Assembly: GCF_052324685.1 (NCBI RefSeq)
Contig: NC_135218.1
Span: 21,782,527 to 21,846,526 of the forward strand
Direction of reading: 5' to 3'
Source of the DNA: Brachyhypopomus gauderio
Lineage: Eukaryota > Chordata > Actinopteri > Gymnotiformes > Hypopomidae
Length of the DNA stretch: 64,000 bases
The translations under genes and the position numbers were made by a program. The notes beneath the pieces are model-generated. The model had not been told where the DNA came from, searched no databases, and saw only the letters and a program-made list of their open reading frames with translations. Below are positions 22,437 to 34,484 of the stretch, piece after piece (positions within the stretch are counted from its first letter, which is position 1; each line of letters starts with the position of its first letter).

Positions 22437-22625
22437 CACACCCCCCGCCTCACACACACCCAGCCTCACACACACCCAGCCTCACACACACCCCCCCTCA
22501 CACACACCCCCCCTCACACACACCCAGCCTCACACACACCCAGCCTCACACACACCCAGCCTCACACACACCCAGCCTCACACACACCCCCCCTCACACA
22601 CACCCCCCCTCACACACACCCAGCC
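22437..22625. repeat. CA/C-rich tandem array
   Basis: About fifteen imperfect units of the form CCTCACACACACCCAG alternating with CCTCACACACACCCCC. It lies between the 3' ends of utp6 and the convergent small gene. Confidence 0.9.
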
Positions 22626-23111
22626 TGCTGAGCTCACAGAGCAGCTATTGACTGGGGTTGAGTAATGCTGAGAACAGCAGGCTCACTTGGACAGGTGCTG
22701 TAGCTGTTAACCTCCAGGGTGTTTTCCAGTGCGCCATAACACTCACTTTGCCCTCTTCCAAAGACCAGTATGTCATATTCTGAAAAAGGAAAACTCACAG
22801 GCGTGTAATCTGAGATGGACCACTTCTGAAGGAAATGCCTGATGTATGTCATGTTGCCTGATGGGTAACATGTCTTACCTACTAGTAAATCCTCCACACA
22901 CCAGGGACGGTTACAGAGGAAGTTAATTAGGTTTAATTAGACAGGATCAGTATTTGATGGGCATACATGTTGAAAGGTCTTTAGTGTGTCAACACAAAAA
23001 AGCTGGACATTCGCTGGCCTGCTGGTGTCACTGTCACATTGCCTCTACAAACACCAGCCGAACATGCACAGTCATTGCCAACAAAATGGCCACCCTGGTC
23101 AAGCTACTCCA

Positions 23112-23306
23112 TCAGTGCTTCCTCAGTAGTATGTAGGTAAATAGAGCGACCAGTAAAGCCGTCAGCAGGCCGATAACACACTGGTGCACCGTGATGACAC
23201 TCTCCAGAGTGTGTATACGCTCCTCCATCGCGGTGGTGTGGATGTAGTCGTAGATGGAGGCTCCGATACTCCACAACGCCCACACAGCATCCACCAGGGC
23301 TTTCAT
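23112..23306 (-). CDS. Unrecognised small single-pass membrane protein (64 aa)
   Basis: I do not recognise this family. The predicted protein starts MKALVDAVWALWSIG, has a polar middle (TTAMEERIHTLESVIT) and ends in a hydrophobic span at about residues 43-61 (VIGLLTALLVALFTYILL) followed only by RKH. That is tail-anchored-like topology: N terminus cytosolic, last residues luminal. The chosen ATG has good context (CCCACCATGA); an in-frame ATG five codons upstream would give 69 residues. A strong acceptor lies upstream (pyrimidine tract, then CAG at 23399-23397), so the exon probably begins at 23396 and a noncoding 5' exon ends at about 24109 with donor GTGAGT. An in-frame TGA just after the acceptor confirms that coding starts in this exon. 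No function is inferred. It could be a lineage-specific microprotein or a chance frame in a noncoding transcript. Confidence 0.5.
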   Translation of the reverse strand: MKALVDAVWALWSIGASIYDYIHTTAMEERIHTLESVITVHQCVIGLLTALLVALFTYILLRKH

Positions 23307-24108
23307 GGTGGGGGATACCATCGGGCAAGCAGTTGCCCCACCCAGCAGGGACCCCACCACCACCGGCCACACTCACTCCCTCCTCCCTGGGGGGGAACAG
23401 GGCAACAGAGAGAGGTTGAGGTGCGGGGTGATATGGAACGGAAAAGCAGGGTCCTAACAGGAATATTACGGACCGACGTGCCTACACAATTAACACTATC
23501 ATTCCCATTTACGAATCCGTCCTAGCGCCTCGCAGCTGGGCAGTCAAACGAATAAGGGTTACACGAGAACATGTTAGTTGTGTTTGGGCGTTTCCCATTC
23601 GGGGCAGATTAATAACAGCAACCCGGGCAGCGATGACTCGAGGCCCCAGTAACAGCCACAGCCTGGGACCACGAGTTACGCCTGACGTGAGGGTTCATAC
23701 GAGGTCATGATGACCACCTGACCGAATGAAATCACAGCCGTAGATAGGCGAAGGTTTGAGTTATTATTATTAAATGATGTGACTTTTAACGAACGCCTTG
23801 CGGCCACCATAGAGTGAAAAATGATCGATAATAATTTTACCTATACTTTAAATAAACACTGCTTTCCGTAATTATTGGCATTTACTAGGTCGGAGGTTTT
23901 AAGAAGTTAACATCTTACTTTATACGACAATAGAAACATAACTTATGGGCAAAATCTATAGCAAAGTGCACAACATAACGGCAAAATGCATATGGCAGTA
24001 ATAGCCTACATCGGGTGTAGCTGGCAATATAACCAGATGTCGCACGATCACGTTTAATTTGAACATTCAGGCAAAGGTTAAAGCGCAGGCAACACCGATA
24101 CTCACCGA

Positions 24109-24310
24109 TGGTTCTCCAGTGCTGAGATAATGACACAACACAGATAAACATCCGGCGAGTGTGCGGAACACCGCGAGATGCCTCCTCCCGTCCGCCTGGG
24201 CACAGTGGGTTCATAATCCAGACGAGAGTTCAGAATAACAGCGGGGAGGCACATCAGGAGGGGGAATAATCTGTCAATTTCTGTCTGTCTTTCTTCCTTG
24301 GACATCAGGT
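24109..24310 (-). promoter_or_regulatory. Probable 5' untranslated exon and promoter of the small membrane-protein gene
   Basis: On the minus strand the segment ends at a consensus donor (CATCG then GTGAGTATCG) at 24109/24108. It pairs well with the strong acceptor at 23397. The sequence just upstream is moderately GC- and CpG-rich. The first transcribed base is not determinable. Joining this exon to 23396 puts a stop in frame with the exon's own ATGs or leads into a different frame, so it looks untranslated. Confidence 0.4.
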
Positions 24311-24879
24311 TTGATTGTTGAAGCTATATGAACTGTAAAATAAAACCGATCTGTGAAATGTTAAAGGAAGGTGATATTAAATATACTCCAAATTGATAAC
24401 ATCAATAAAAACTCATTTGCCTTCCTGGTGTAGAGTGTGAAATCGCCGCAGGGAGCCGCACCATACCGCACAACGTACAGGCGTTTCGCTCCCAAACGAC
24501 AGCGCTGTAAGGACAGCTTTAAATCTCCGCCCTGCTTTATGATAACGGAGAGGACAGGAGACGGTCCCGGAACGGCAGAGAAAGTTCTGTGATTACAGCA
24601 CTGCTCCCATTTACGTTTCAGAGGCTTTATTTCATGAATGGAAGCCGAGAACACTCTGCTTAAAGCCCACTGGTAACGACCTAATGTTAATTACATCTTT
24701 AGGATTAGGTAGACTACAAATCTTCACAATAAACATTTTTATAGTAGGCTGTACTGATACAAGATGTGCTTTGATCATGATTAAAACGCAGCCCCGCTTG
24801 TTCAATTCATCATCGCATCATCCCAGCTGGGAGCTGAAATAATGGGGGTTCAAGAGGAGCTGTATTTCTGGGAGGTCCC

Positions 24880-25330
24880 AGGCTGGTGCCCCTCCTGCCA
24901 GTCAGGGGCGCCTGAGCGCAACATGCCACGTGCGTCTACAGCCAGACGCGCGTGCGGCGAGCGCGCGGGGTCGCTCCGGCTCGAGCGGCGCTGCACGAGA
25001 ACGCCTAAATGCTCGCGCATGAACCAACTACACCGTTCGGGCGAGGAGTATTGCTGCTCAGATGGAAGACGATCCACTCTTTTTGGGCAAAGCAGGAATG
25101 TTGCAACCGGTCCCTGTGGATACTGTTTCTTAATCCGGAGTCCGCGCAACAGCGAGTCGCCGCAGATGGGGGGACGGAGGAGTGGGGGGCGTATGGTGAC
25201 AAGGCGTGAAGTAGCTGCAACTTCGCACTACATAGCAACATTTTCTATTCCTCAAGCGAGTGCCTTGGTTTGAAGAAGAGCTGCGGGGAGGAAGGCGGTC
25301 TGCGTGCACACGGACGATTCTCAGGTAAAG
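24880..25330 (+). promoter_or_regulatory. CpG-rich probable promoter of the mir-193a/mir-365 primary transcript
   Basis: A CpG-dense segment (for example GCGTGCGGCGAGCGCGCGGG near 24950-24970) in otherwise AT-rich DNA, ending about 220 bp before the mir-193a hairpin. Its position fits a pri-miRNA promoter. It also stands head-to-head with the presumed promoter of the minus-strand small gene at 24.1-24.3 kb. The start site is not determined. Confidence 0.55.
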
Positions 25331-25544
25331 AAAGTGGGAAGGTTGACTCGCGTTCTTCATGGCCGGCTAGCTTCACGCTTGACTACACTGTGTCAGTGTT
25401 TCACATGTTTTAATGTTAACGATGCGATAATAACGCACGGCAAATATAGCACAGGACACTTTTATATTCTCAGATACATAATCAAGCATATTGCGATAGC
25501 GAATTTCAAAGCCGAAGAGAAATGCGAGGTCTCCGACAGCTAAG

Positions 25545-25632
25545 TGTGTCAGAGGCTGGGTCTTTGCGGGCAAGGTGAGTTCTCCCTTCCATCAACTGGC
25601 CTACAAAGTCCCAGTTTTTGGCTCATGTGACC
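25545..25632 (+). ncRNA. mir193a: mir-193a hairpin precursor
   Basis: The 3p arm at 25594-25615 is AACTGGCCTACAAAGTCC plus CAGT, identical to vertebrate miR-193a-3p. The 5p arm at 25557-25578 begins TGGGTCTTTGCGGGC, matching miR-193a-5p for its first 15 bases and diverging slightly after. The arms are separated by a loop of 15 nt and can pair. The TAC in the 3p arm distinguishes it from miR-193b (CCC TCA). The plus strand is the sense strand. Family targets in vertebrates bear the GGCCAGT seed match. The apparent splice donor inside the 5p arm (AAGGTGAGT) should not be read as an exon end. Confidence 0.96.
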
Positions 25633-27875
25633 GTCATCAATTAGTCTCGCGGCTTATTCTTAGAACTTTGTCAGCTCTGACCTTCATCCACGCGCCCGAA
25701 AGGGTTTGATTATATCGAGTCTGTGTTTTAATGTAGCTGGTGTCATTAAACTTTTTTTTGTCTCAATTCGGATAAAAAACAACAACATGGGACATGGTAG
25801 GCTATTACATCCGAGAATTAAAAACATATCAAACTCCTTAAAATCATGTTAGAGAAATCCAAATAACTCATATATCTAAGCATAAATAATAATAATTTAA
25901 AATAATGGTACTTGGTAGTGCAAATAGTAGAATGGTGTTTACATGAATTAGTGAAAAAAGTGAGTGCTTTAATACTGATCACTGGCCTTATTATAAATAA
26001 GAAGTGGAATACTTCATAAAGCATTGTTTTTTTCAGCAAGGAGGTATTTAACTTAAAAACAATAATCAAAACATCTAACAATGCAAAACTGATCCAATAA
26101 CGTAATTTCATTATCTTCTCCTCCTTACTACAGACAGCAATAGTAGAAACCTATGCAGGTATATTTGCACATTATAACCTACTTTAAGTAGGCATAAATA
26201 AATAATAGATATATTAATTCCTAGATAAGTTTCATATTTTAACACAAGACTATGTTTGTAAAAAAAAACAAAAACATGCTCTTTCAAAATCAATGTATGA
26301 TAAAAACCTTATTGGGCAAACACTTGCACGATGAGTTTTAAAATGTGTTAGTGTTCTTGTTCCTTTTTATTTCTCTGACAAGAAATAAATAATTTTTTTC
26401 TCTTCATCAAATCATAAATGTTGCTGTGTCTTAATAGCAGGAATTGTCATGTGAATTACAGCTGTAAGAGTATTTAGGCCATGACTGTGAGGACAGCTCA
26501 CGTGAATCAGGGCCTGCAGTGGCCGAGATACGCAGCAGCCTATGGGCAGAGTGGTCTGTGTAGTTGAGGATTGTGGGATAGCTGATACACTGTGATATGA
26601 AACAGCTCTCTAAACCGCGTGGCTGCCAGAGGCCTCTCTGCGGAATTGTGTATTGTTTTGGCCAAAAAGCTTAAATTGTCAGGCACAAACACTTCCATTC
26701 ATAACAAGTGATTCAAGTGCTTCCTTCTACACCAATCATGGCGTAGATAAAAATCAAATCAGTCCTATAATTTTGTCTCCGACTAATCACGCTGCAGCTA
26801 AACCAAACTCGTCCAAAGGATCTCCTCAAATGAACCATGCAAGCTAAAGAGAGTCTGTTAATCTAACTGTTGGAGAAACTCTGCGATTTTAAGCGTCTCG
26901 TTGAGCGTACATGTCTCTGCAAGGTTGCTCAGTCACTTAGTTGTGTCATAATATGTTTAGCTCTGGCAGTGGAAAAAGGCCGACCACATCTGAGGCTTGG
27001 AAGCACTTTCACTAAATTGAGTTTGTTGAACTTCAGGTATGTTTATCTTTTCAACAGAAGCTTAACGGGATGAAATATCCCACCGAACACACTACTGAAC
27101 CCTCACGTTAAGGAATTTGTTAAAACGGCCTTTTAAACATTTTGGTGTAATAAAGCCACAGTAGCATGCCATAAAAAAATTTATATTAAGCAAAATTATT
27201 AAACTGCAAATGCTTAAATATGATATAAATGAATCATAAATATGATTCAAACCAGTATAACTTTAATAGCTTCCCTACACATGGAAATAAAAAATTGGCT
27301 TGGATGAAAATGAGTTGTATATGATTAGCGCTGCATGCAATGGTTGTTTCTCACAGTTTCTAAAGACTCTGTTCAATATGCTTAACAGATACATTTACAG
27401 TGACTTGCCTGAAATTGATGTGTATCATTTTTCTTGTTTATCTCTAATTGTAAGAAACTCAAGCAATAGCTAACATTTGGATTAGCTGCACCTTTTTAAG
27501 CACTTTTACTTCTTGATGCTTGTTAGGACCGTCAAGAACTTAATTGTACCGAATCTGTGGACGCCTGTGCTGAAATACTGCACCGCGGAACGTAAAGAGC
27601 TCGCCTTCCCCTCTCTGTAATTCATGTTCCGAGTCTTTATGGTTCTCATAAACCTCGTTACACCATGTTAACTGAGCTGCTGGATGAGGAACAGAAGTCA
27701 GTTAAAAAGGATCCTGAGGGACGTACGCTCCTGCACATCCATCTCCGAAATATTTCGAAGGCGCATAAAACACTGACGCAGAGTCACGGAAACCTGAATT
27801 AGACCGGTGGTATGATTTCTGCAGGGTGGGCGGGTGGGTGTGTGGGTGGGGGGAGTTTGGAAGGACTGACGATGC
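25633..27875. other. Spacer between mir-193a and mir-365
   Basis: AT-rich, presumably transcribed as part of the primary microRNA transcript. No open frame, repeat array or recognisable transposon was found. The 2.3-kb distance is much shorter than the roughly 15 kb I recall for the human pair. Confidence 0.5.
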
Positions 27876-27881
27876 TGTGAA

Positions 27882-27978
27882 CAAGGCAGCAAGAAAAGTG
27901 AGGGACTTTTGGGGGCAGCTGTGTTCTGGTCACCCAGTCATAATGCCCCTGAAAATCCTTATTGCTCTTGCAATGCTC
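27882..27978 (+). ncRNA. mir365: mir-365 hairpin precursor
   Basis: The mature 3p arm at 27941-27962 reads TAATGCCCCTGAAAATCCTT plus AT. It equals miR-365 except for G in place of A at position 11; the seed is intact. The 5p arm at 27901-27923 reads AGGGACTTTTGGGGGCAGCT plus GTG, close to known miR-365-5p arms. The lower stem pairs GCAAGA (27890-27895) with TCTTGC (27966-27971). The flanking CAAGGCAGCAAG and loop TCACCCAGTCA resemble the human mir-365b precursor. It lies 2.3 kb downstream of mir-193a on the same strand. Confidence 0.95.
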
Positions 27979-30383
27979 AGCAATGGCCCGGAGGTTTGGA
28001 GGCGTGCGGTAGCCGGCCCGAAGGCGATGTGTGCTCCCTCGATGTGCACGGCTATGCTTGCAAATGTATTTTTATTCCTTTCTCACGGAAATCATAAAGC
28101 GGTGGCAGAATGCTGTACTGAGTCTACGGTTTGTGACTGTAATAGGATATGTTTAAGGCACTAAATATGTTTCCCATGTGCTGTTAAAACCCAGCGCCAA
28201 GTCTGTCTGCAGAAAGGCCCGTCTCCCTCACTCAGGATGGTGATTCATTTCCACACGAGCTGGATGTCCAAGTTCCTCTCCCGTGTGTTCCAGACCCGCT
28301 CGGCCTTTTCCGCGGCCGTCTCGGGAGTTTGGGGAGCGAAATGGGGGAATACCAAAAAACTATCACACTCCTACCGAACTGATCACAGCGACTACGCCCA
28401 TGCTGTTTCACATGTGTGAGGGGAGTCCATGACTCGCTCAGAGAGAAGGAGGCACAGAGGCTGAATGAGAGAGAGGGAGAGAGAGAGAGAGAGCAGGAAT
28501 ACATGAGAGCCAGAGAGAGACACAAAGACAGAGAGAAAAACACAGAAGTATGGATGACTCAGGCTCATGCCCTTTTCTAGGGAGGGAGGGAGGGAGAGAG
28601 AAATGACTCATCGAAACATGTGGAATCTCATACGGCTATCACACGACCGCGTCCATTCCCTCATGTGGTTGTGCCAGCGCTGGATCTTGCTGGAACACCC
28701 TCTCCTTTACCCCCACCTCTCACCCCCACCTCTCACCCCCACCTCTCGCCCCCTCCCCATTATGAACTCAGTGCCCTGCTGGGGGATCCCTCTCCAGTAG
28801 TGCAGCCCTATTGAGACCCCATGCAGCACAGACAGTCCGAGATGAGGCCGTAAGAAGTCCAGACTTACAATTCAACAGTCACGTAAATCACGACGACTCC
28901 TTTTAGTTACTATGCTGGTAACTACATAAACAGGACTGATTATTATGGTTATGGAAATAGAGCATTTGCAGGTAATCTCCCTGCAAATGCCTCCATTTAC
29001 ATCATTTGTATCCAAGTGTTGGAGGCAGTTCTTAAACAGATTGTTCTTCCTCCGGGGATTAGCTAGAACCTATGTTTACCCTTAATCATTTTGGATATGT
29101 AATTTTATTTATTTATTGGGGGAGGAGGGGGAGGGGTCGCTGTGTTTGGTTATTACAAAACTTTAAGAGAGGTAATTTATTGGCTGTCGGAGCTGTAAAA
29201 TACCCACAGGCTGCAAAGGGAACAGTAGCGTTTCAGTTTTTCCAAAAAAACTAACATGGTTTGACGGGGAGGGGGGGAGAGAGAAAGTGCACGGCCTTTC
29301 AGAGGGCTCTACAGACGCCTCCCCAGCCCCGGTGACACCGCAGCGGTCTGGGTCGCACCGGCGTGGCGAGGCCCTTGCCCAACTGCAGCTTCCCCAAACC
29401 TGCATTCCAGCTCCCACGCCCAGAACTAACCGGCGGCGTTTGGAGATGCCACAGAGCGGAGCGTGTTCCACGTGTGCCTGGAATCCGATCGGGGTTCATG
29501 AGTCATCGGGGGAGTGGGACACGCCCTGCCAGCGAGTCGAAACTTCTAACTCCCCTTGGGCTGGGGCCGTTTGGGCGTGGGAGCGGGGCTGCCCCCCTGT
29601 GCGCCCACTGTCCGCCCGAGGACGTGGGTGTGTTTGGGGAGGGAGTGGGGGTCAAGGTGTAAAGAAAACTCACAAAGGCAGTGGGTTAAGGAGTGTATCC
29701 CACCCCCACCCACCCTTTTCTTCGTTTGGATCCCCTCAAGCAAAAAACCAACCTAACCTGATTTGTGCTTCTGGCCACCGGGGCAGCAGTTTGTGGAAAG
29801 GCGGTCGGACGGCCTCCTGTGCAAATAGCAGGAGGTTCCTGCAGCTTTCCTGCTCCTTCTCAGGCATTGTCCTGCCATCCCGCCAAGGGACCTCAAACAT
29901 TTCCAGTCAATTAATAAATGCTCCTGGTGTGTAAGTGTCATGCCAGAGGTTTTGCCAAACACCCCCCCCCCCCCCCCCCCTGCAAAAGTGACCTAATTTC
30001 TTCTGAAGCTGTTTTGTCCTACATTCCCTTCCTCGTCGTTCACTAACGTCAACAATCAACACTATTTTAACAGCATGAAACACCAACTCTCTCCCTCCAT
30101 CCGTCTCTCCCTGTCCAGTGAGGCAGGGTCTTAGCCCAGTACGCAGGCCTTGTGCGTTAGCGTTGCACAACGTTGCCAGAATATGGGAGTGGAAGGAACG
30201 CCGCATAAACAGTCCATGCTTGGTTCTGGAGCGAGGTGAGGGAGGACATGTTTTCACCAGCCTCCTCTCTTACACCGGGCCTACTCACCAGCGGGCCAGC
30301 TAACGCACCTAAATACCTGCACGCATGCCCTGAACACGGTCCACTCGGCTAGGACGGCAGGACTGAAGAGTACTTGCAGGAGC
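27979..30383. other. GC-richer flank downstream of mir-365, no gene called
   Basis: Contains a (GA)n-rich patch at about 28465-28550, a short C-rich tandem (CACCTCTCACCCC, about 28713-28745), a run of about 20 C residues at 29961-29980, and moderately GC-rich sequence at 29.3-29.7 kb. Open frames here lack any recognisable domain. The 3' end of the primary microRNA transcript may lie in this stretch. Confidence 0.4.
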
Positions 30384-30494
30384 GTATTCTATTCTATACG
30401 TATTCTATTCTATTCTATACGTATTCTATTCTATACGTATTCTATTCTATTCTATACGTATTCTATTCTATACGTATTCTATTCTATACGTATT
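30384..30494. repeat. TATTC/TATACG tandem array
   Basis: Alternating TATTC and TATACG blocks, giving 16- and 21-bp higher-order units (TATTCTATTCTATACG). About six units. No other feature lies within it. Confidence 0.92.
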
Positions 30495-31439
30495 AAGCTC
30501 AGATTCAGTACTCTCTTAGCAGCAGTGTCTAGTTGTGAGCAGCTATAGTGGTAGAACCTCGATGTTGAAGGTTCATTAGTGCAATCCGGTCATCATTTCT
30601 TCTTCTGCTGCCCTCAAGGATTTGGTCACATTACCTTGCACTGAAGTACTCTTTCCATGACAGAAAACACTCATTTCTTGATTTTAAAATACAATAACCA
30701 GCAAATACTAGTTTTCAGGTCAACCCGAACATGTGTTTTGACAAGCCTGGCAGGCCAAAACTATATATCAGTCCTTAAAGGCACTTTTTTAGTATGTAAA
30801 AATATGTAACGCGATGTAGATCAGTCTAGCGCAACACACTCATGAAACAGACTTGTGCAACATGCCCATAAAATGGTGCTCAGCGACTTGGAAGGTTTTT
30901 AGCCCCCCGGGATTTGATATCAGACGAGGGAACCGGCGGTTTCAGTGCATGTCGTATCAGACAACTCGCAAAAACATCAGCTAGAGCGCAGTGATTACAG
31001 CTTACGACCGATAAACTTCCACTCTGGCTCTGAATACAAAGCTCAGAACTATCAGGATATCTCCAGTAGAATTAGCTTCCCCGTGCGCGACTTATCCAAG
31101 ACACTGGGTGCGGATCTGATACCGATGTCAAGTTCTCAGAAGTGTTTTCTCCTGGAGCAAAAAGATCCAAACAACAGATCCTGCCCTCACTGAACACGCT
31201 CACCGTGGCCCTTCTCCGGCCACACCCACCCATACCACACAACATTTGAACTCTTTCGAATGCTTTAAAACCCTTGTGATAACTGGCAGATTCGTTTTTT
31301 GAGTACCGCAACATAAGAACATTTATATTAATTGTTTTAAAACAATTAAAACCATGCCTTCCATCACCAGCTGTAGCAACATTTCACCAGTTTATGATCT
31401 GGGTTGGAACTGAATGTTCAGTGTTATTCAGTTTAAGAT

Positions 31440-31530
31440 TGAATGAAATCTTGATGTTGAAATCTTGATTGATTTATATAGCACGTTTTACAACAGGTTT
31501 AGTCACAAAGCAGCTTTACAGATTTTACAG
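31440..31530. repeat. Interspersed teleost repeat fragment
   Basis: Contains TTGATTTATATAGCACG followed by TTTTACAACAGG and CACAAAGCAGCTTTACAG. This phrase recurs widely in fish genomes and resembles the fragment at 1-45. Class and full length are not determined. Confidence 0.5.
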
Positions 31531-34414
31531 GGTCCCGGGGGATACAGACTGGGGACTCCCGAAAGATGACACGGGCAAACAAAATGTCCTTAATATCATG
31601 AGGATGAAACCAAGTCTCAAAGGGGTGGGGGGGGGATCCTTGCCTGGTCAACACTGGACACCACAACAGGAACAAAATTAACAATAAAGAACAAAATCAG
31701 AAAGAATAATCAGTGCAGCAAAAAGACGACACTAATGTGAAACTGGCAGGACATTTGCTTTGTTGTGTGACATCACAGTTGTCGTACCTTAATACCTCAC
31801 TAATCAGTCTGTCTCAGTAATGTCAAACTGTATAACGGGCATAATAATTATTCATGAATTACGGCGTAAGCGATGTTTGACTGAAGTCCTTGGCGCCCAA
31901 GAGGAGTTTGGAGAAACTGTCCACAGCAGTGCTATAGTCCCTTCCATGATCTATTCAATTCAAAACTGTTTCCCAAGTTACCTGTCATCTGTGATTTTGA
32001 GAACGAAGGCATTATTTACAAGAATCATTCACGTTTTATCTGCCTTTATAAACTTTGCAAAGAAACTTCAGCTCAGGTTTGAAAGGCTGAGTAGGGAAAG
32101 TAGAGAAAGTTTTCAGATATCCAATACTGCTGGTTAGGACTTTGTCTAATGCTATAAGATTTTTCTAATACTGTCTGGAATCTTGCTTCTCTGCACGGTC
32201 CCCAGAGTCTCCCAGTCTGTCCTTCCAACAGGAAGAGCTGTGTGGAACCTCGATGACCTCATCCAGGTGCGCTGGACCCCGGAGTATAGCACAAACGTGG
32301 ATGGTGCACCGTGGGATTGCAGGCGTGGTGACAGACGCATGGCTTTGTTCTGGGTGTCTGAGCACGCTCGTGCATGCTGAGTGAACAGCGGAGCCCCGCC
32401 CACACAATCAGAGCTGGCGTGCTTTCCGTGAACACCACGGAGAGGAATACACACTTGATCCCCTCACCGGTGGCCTTACTGTACACAGACAGAAGGATCA
32501 TTAGCAAGACACTGTGTGTCACGAGCACAGGGGTGAGTTGTTTGTCTTGAATAACCCCCACGACCCCTCACGTTGTCTTTGTGTAGAACTTGCCTCAGTA
32601 GGGGAAATGATGCATGTTTGATCTTCAATATTCAAATGTGATTCGGTTTAAGATGATGCTTGAGGTCTAAGCGAAGGGGAGGACAAGCCAATTCTTAGTG
32701 GTCAGATAGAGGAAGAACAGAGTGTGTGTGCTAGATCATGAGTGTGTGTGCTTCACTACCAAACTCCGCTGAAGTAAGCAGCCGGCCTAGGGGCGGAGCC
32801 TACCGGGGACACACACGCATTCGATCTGGAGAACATACTCACTTCTCAAAACAGGGCCACGCCGTGATCACTTTGAATCTGAATCTGGGCAGCTCGTCCT
32901 CTGGAGCTGTGATGCTTGCACCATGCCTCTCCTCTGGGCAGGAGCGCCGACTCTCCTCTGGCAAGCGCGTGACGTTTATGTCCCAAGGACAGCAGAGCCT
33001 GAAGTGGAAGGACTACAGGATGAGCTTACAACATCCATAAACACAGCGGCAGACAGCCAGCTGAGTTACGAGCACCCCCCCCCCTCCCCCGCTCACTGAG
33101 GTTAGAAAAAAATAACATTACAACCTCCATTCCTGATAACAACGCCTAGTCCCACCCCTGATCCACCTCCTAGCTCCGCCCACTGCCAATGGCCACAGCT
33201 TATCATCATTAATACTATACCAGGGAAATAAGGGCCAATCATTGCTGCATGTGCAGGCAGAGGGAGACCATCCAACATCCTCCTCTACTGCCTCAGCTGA
33301 CCTTGATGTTTTACTGTCCTCACATCCAGCTCCAACAGAGCCATCCGAGATATTCTGGGACACGAGGATTTATTTAATTACTTACAGCTCGTATGTTTGG
33401 GGGAAGTCGAAAAACAGTCAGCCATTGAAAAAGCAAAGCCCAAAACGCAGGCCTGTGCAGCCTCCCCACGCGGGCCGCATTCCAGCGCGCTGGCGCTTAG
33501 AAAGAAGTGCTCCGATTGGCCACGTTCCCACCGCTAATCAGTAACATTTACTTCCGCAAACCTTCGTTCCGTTTTCAGTGGGTTAGTAAGACGAGGACTG
33601 TAATGCAGAAGCACGCGTTTTAAACATTACGTACGGACAGCGCAGATGCAGTTTGTTTGCTGTGAGTGTGCGTCCTGCTGTTAGAGGGTGTGTCAAAGGT
33701 TAAGAGTAATGTGTAATTCCACGGACACGTTAGTCCCATTATTAAAATACACAACAGTATCAATATTATCGTCATACATATTGTATTTAAGCTCAAATTC
33801 AGATTTTCTGATATGGGTGCTTTGTGCAAAAAGGCTCAGATGACACATTTTCAGTAGACAGAAAGGTGAGAAAAGGCTGAATGCATAATCCTGGATACTC
33901 TGCTTGAAAAAATCTTCCAGAGACGTGCAGCGTTCACCCAAGCAGCTATCTCCAGCGGCTGGCTCCAGCGCTCTGGGGGCCTTCGTCCACGAGGGTCCTC
34001 GCGGGAGCAGAGGAGACCCGCGTGGGCGTCCACCCATCCCACTGGGGAGACGAAAAGAAGGTTCCGGAAAGTTCAGAATCCTTGGCACCTCAGCTTCTTC
34101 TCGCCCTCAGAGTGAGCAGTCAGTCTCACTGCCACATGTACACACACACACGAAAAAAGACTGTAATGCAAATACACTTGATATTACTCCCACTCTCTGA
34201 CACACCCTCACATGCAAACTCAACTGCACCCAAAGGAGTAACACATGCATAAGCACACACACACACACACACACACATATAACAAAAACAAATGTTAGAA
34301 CAATACCACAGAAACAAATAATATTACTGCTTTATTAGTGTATTATTAAATAAAAAATCTAATAATGTAGATGTGTCTATGTTTGTTATGTGTAAAGAGC
34401 ATATTACATAGTTT

Positions 34415-34416
<2 letters not shown>

Positions 34417-34484
<68 letters not shown>
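34417..34484. repeat. (CA)n microsatellite
   Basis: A near-pure CA run of about 68 bp, one of the two longest in the window. It is flanked by AT-rich DNA with no gene. Confidence 0.95.

Noticed and set aside
22634-22897. 87-residue minus-strand frame downstream of the microprotein gene
   Set aside because: Relies on a non-ATG start, no recognisable domain, and lies in the probable 3' UTR of the small gene.
25530-25580. Apparent first-exon splice donor (AAG/GTGAGT)
   Set aside because: The motif is part of the miR-193a-5p arm; the hairpin explains the sequence better.
29287-29934. 215-residue open frame, the longest in the gene-free interval
   Set aside because: Low-complexity, GC-driven composition, no recognisable domain and no supporting splice sites.
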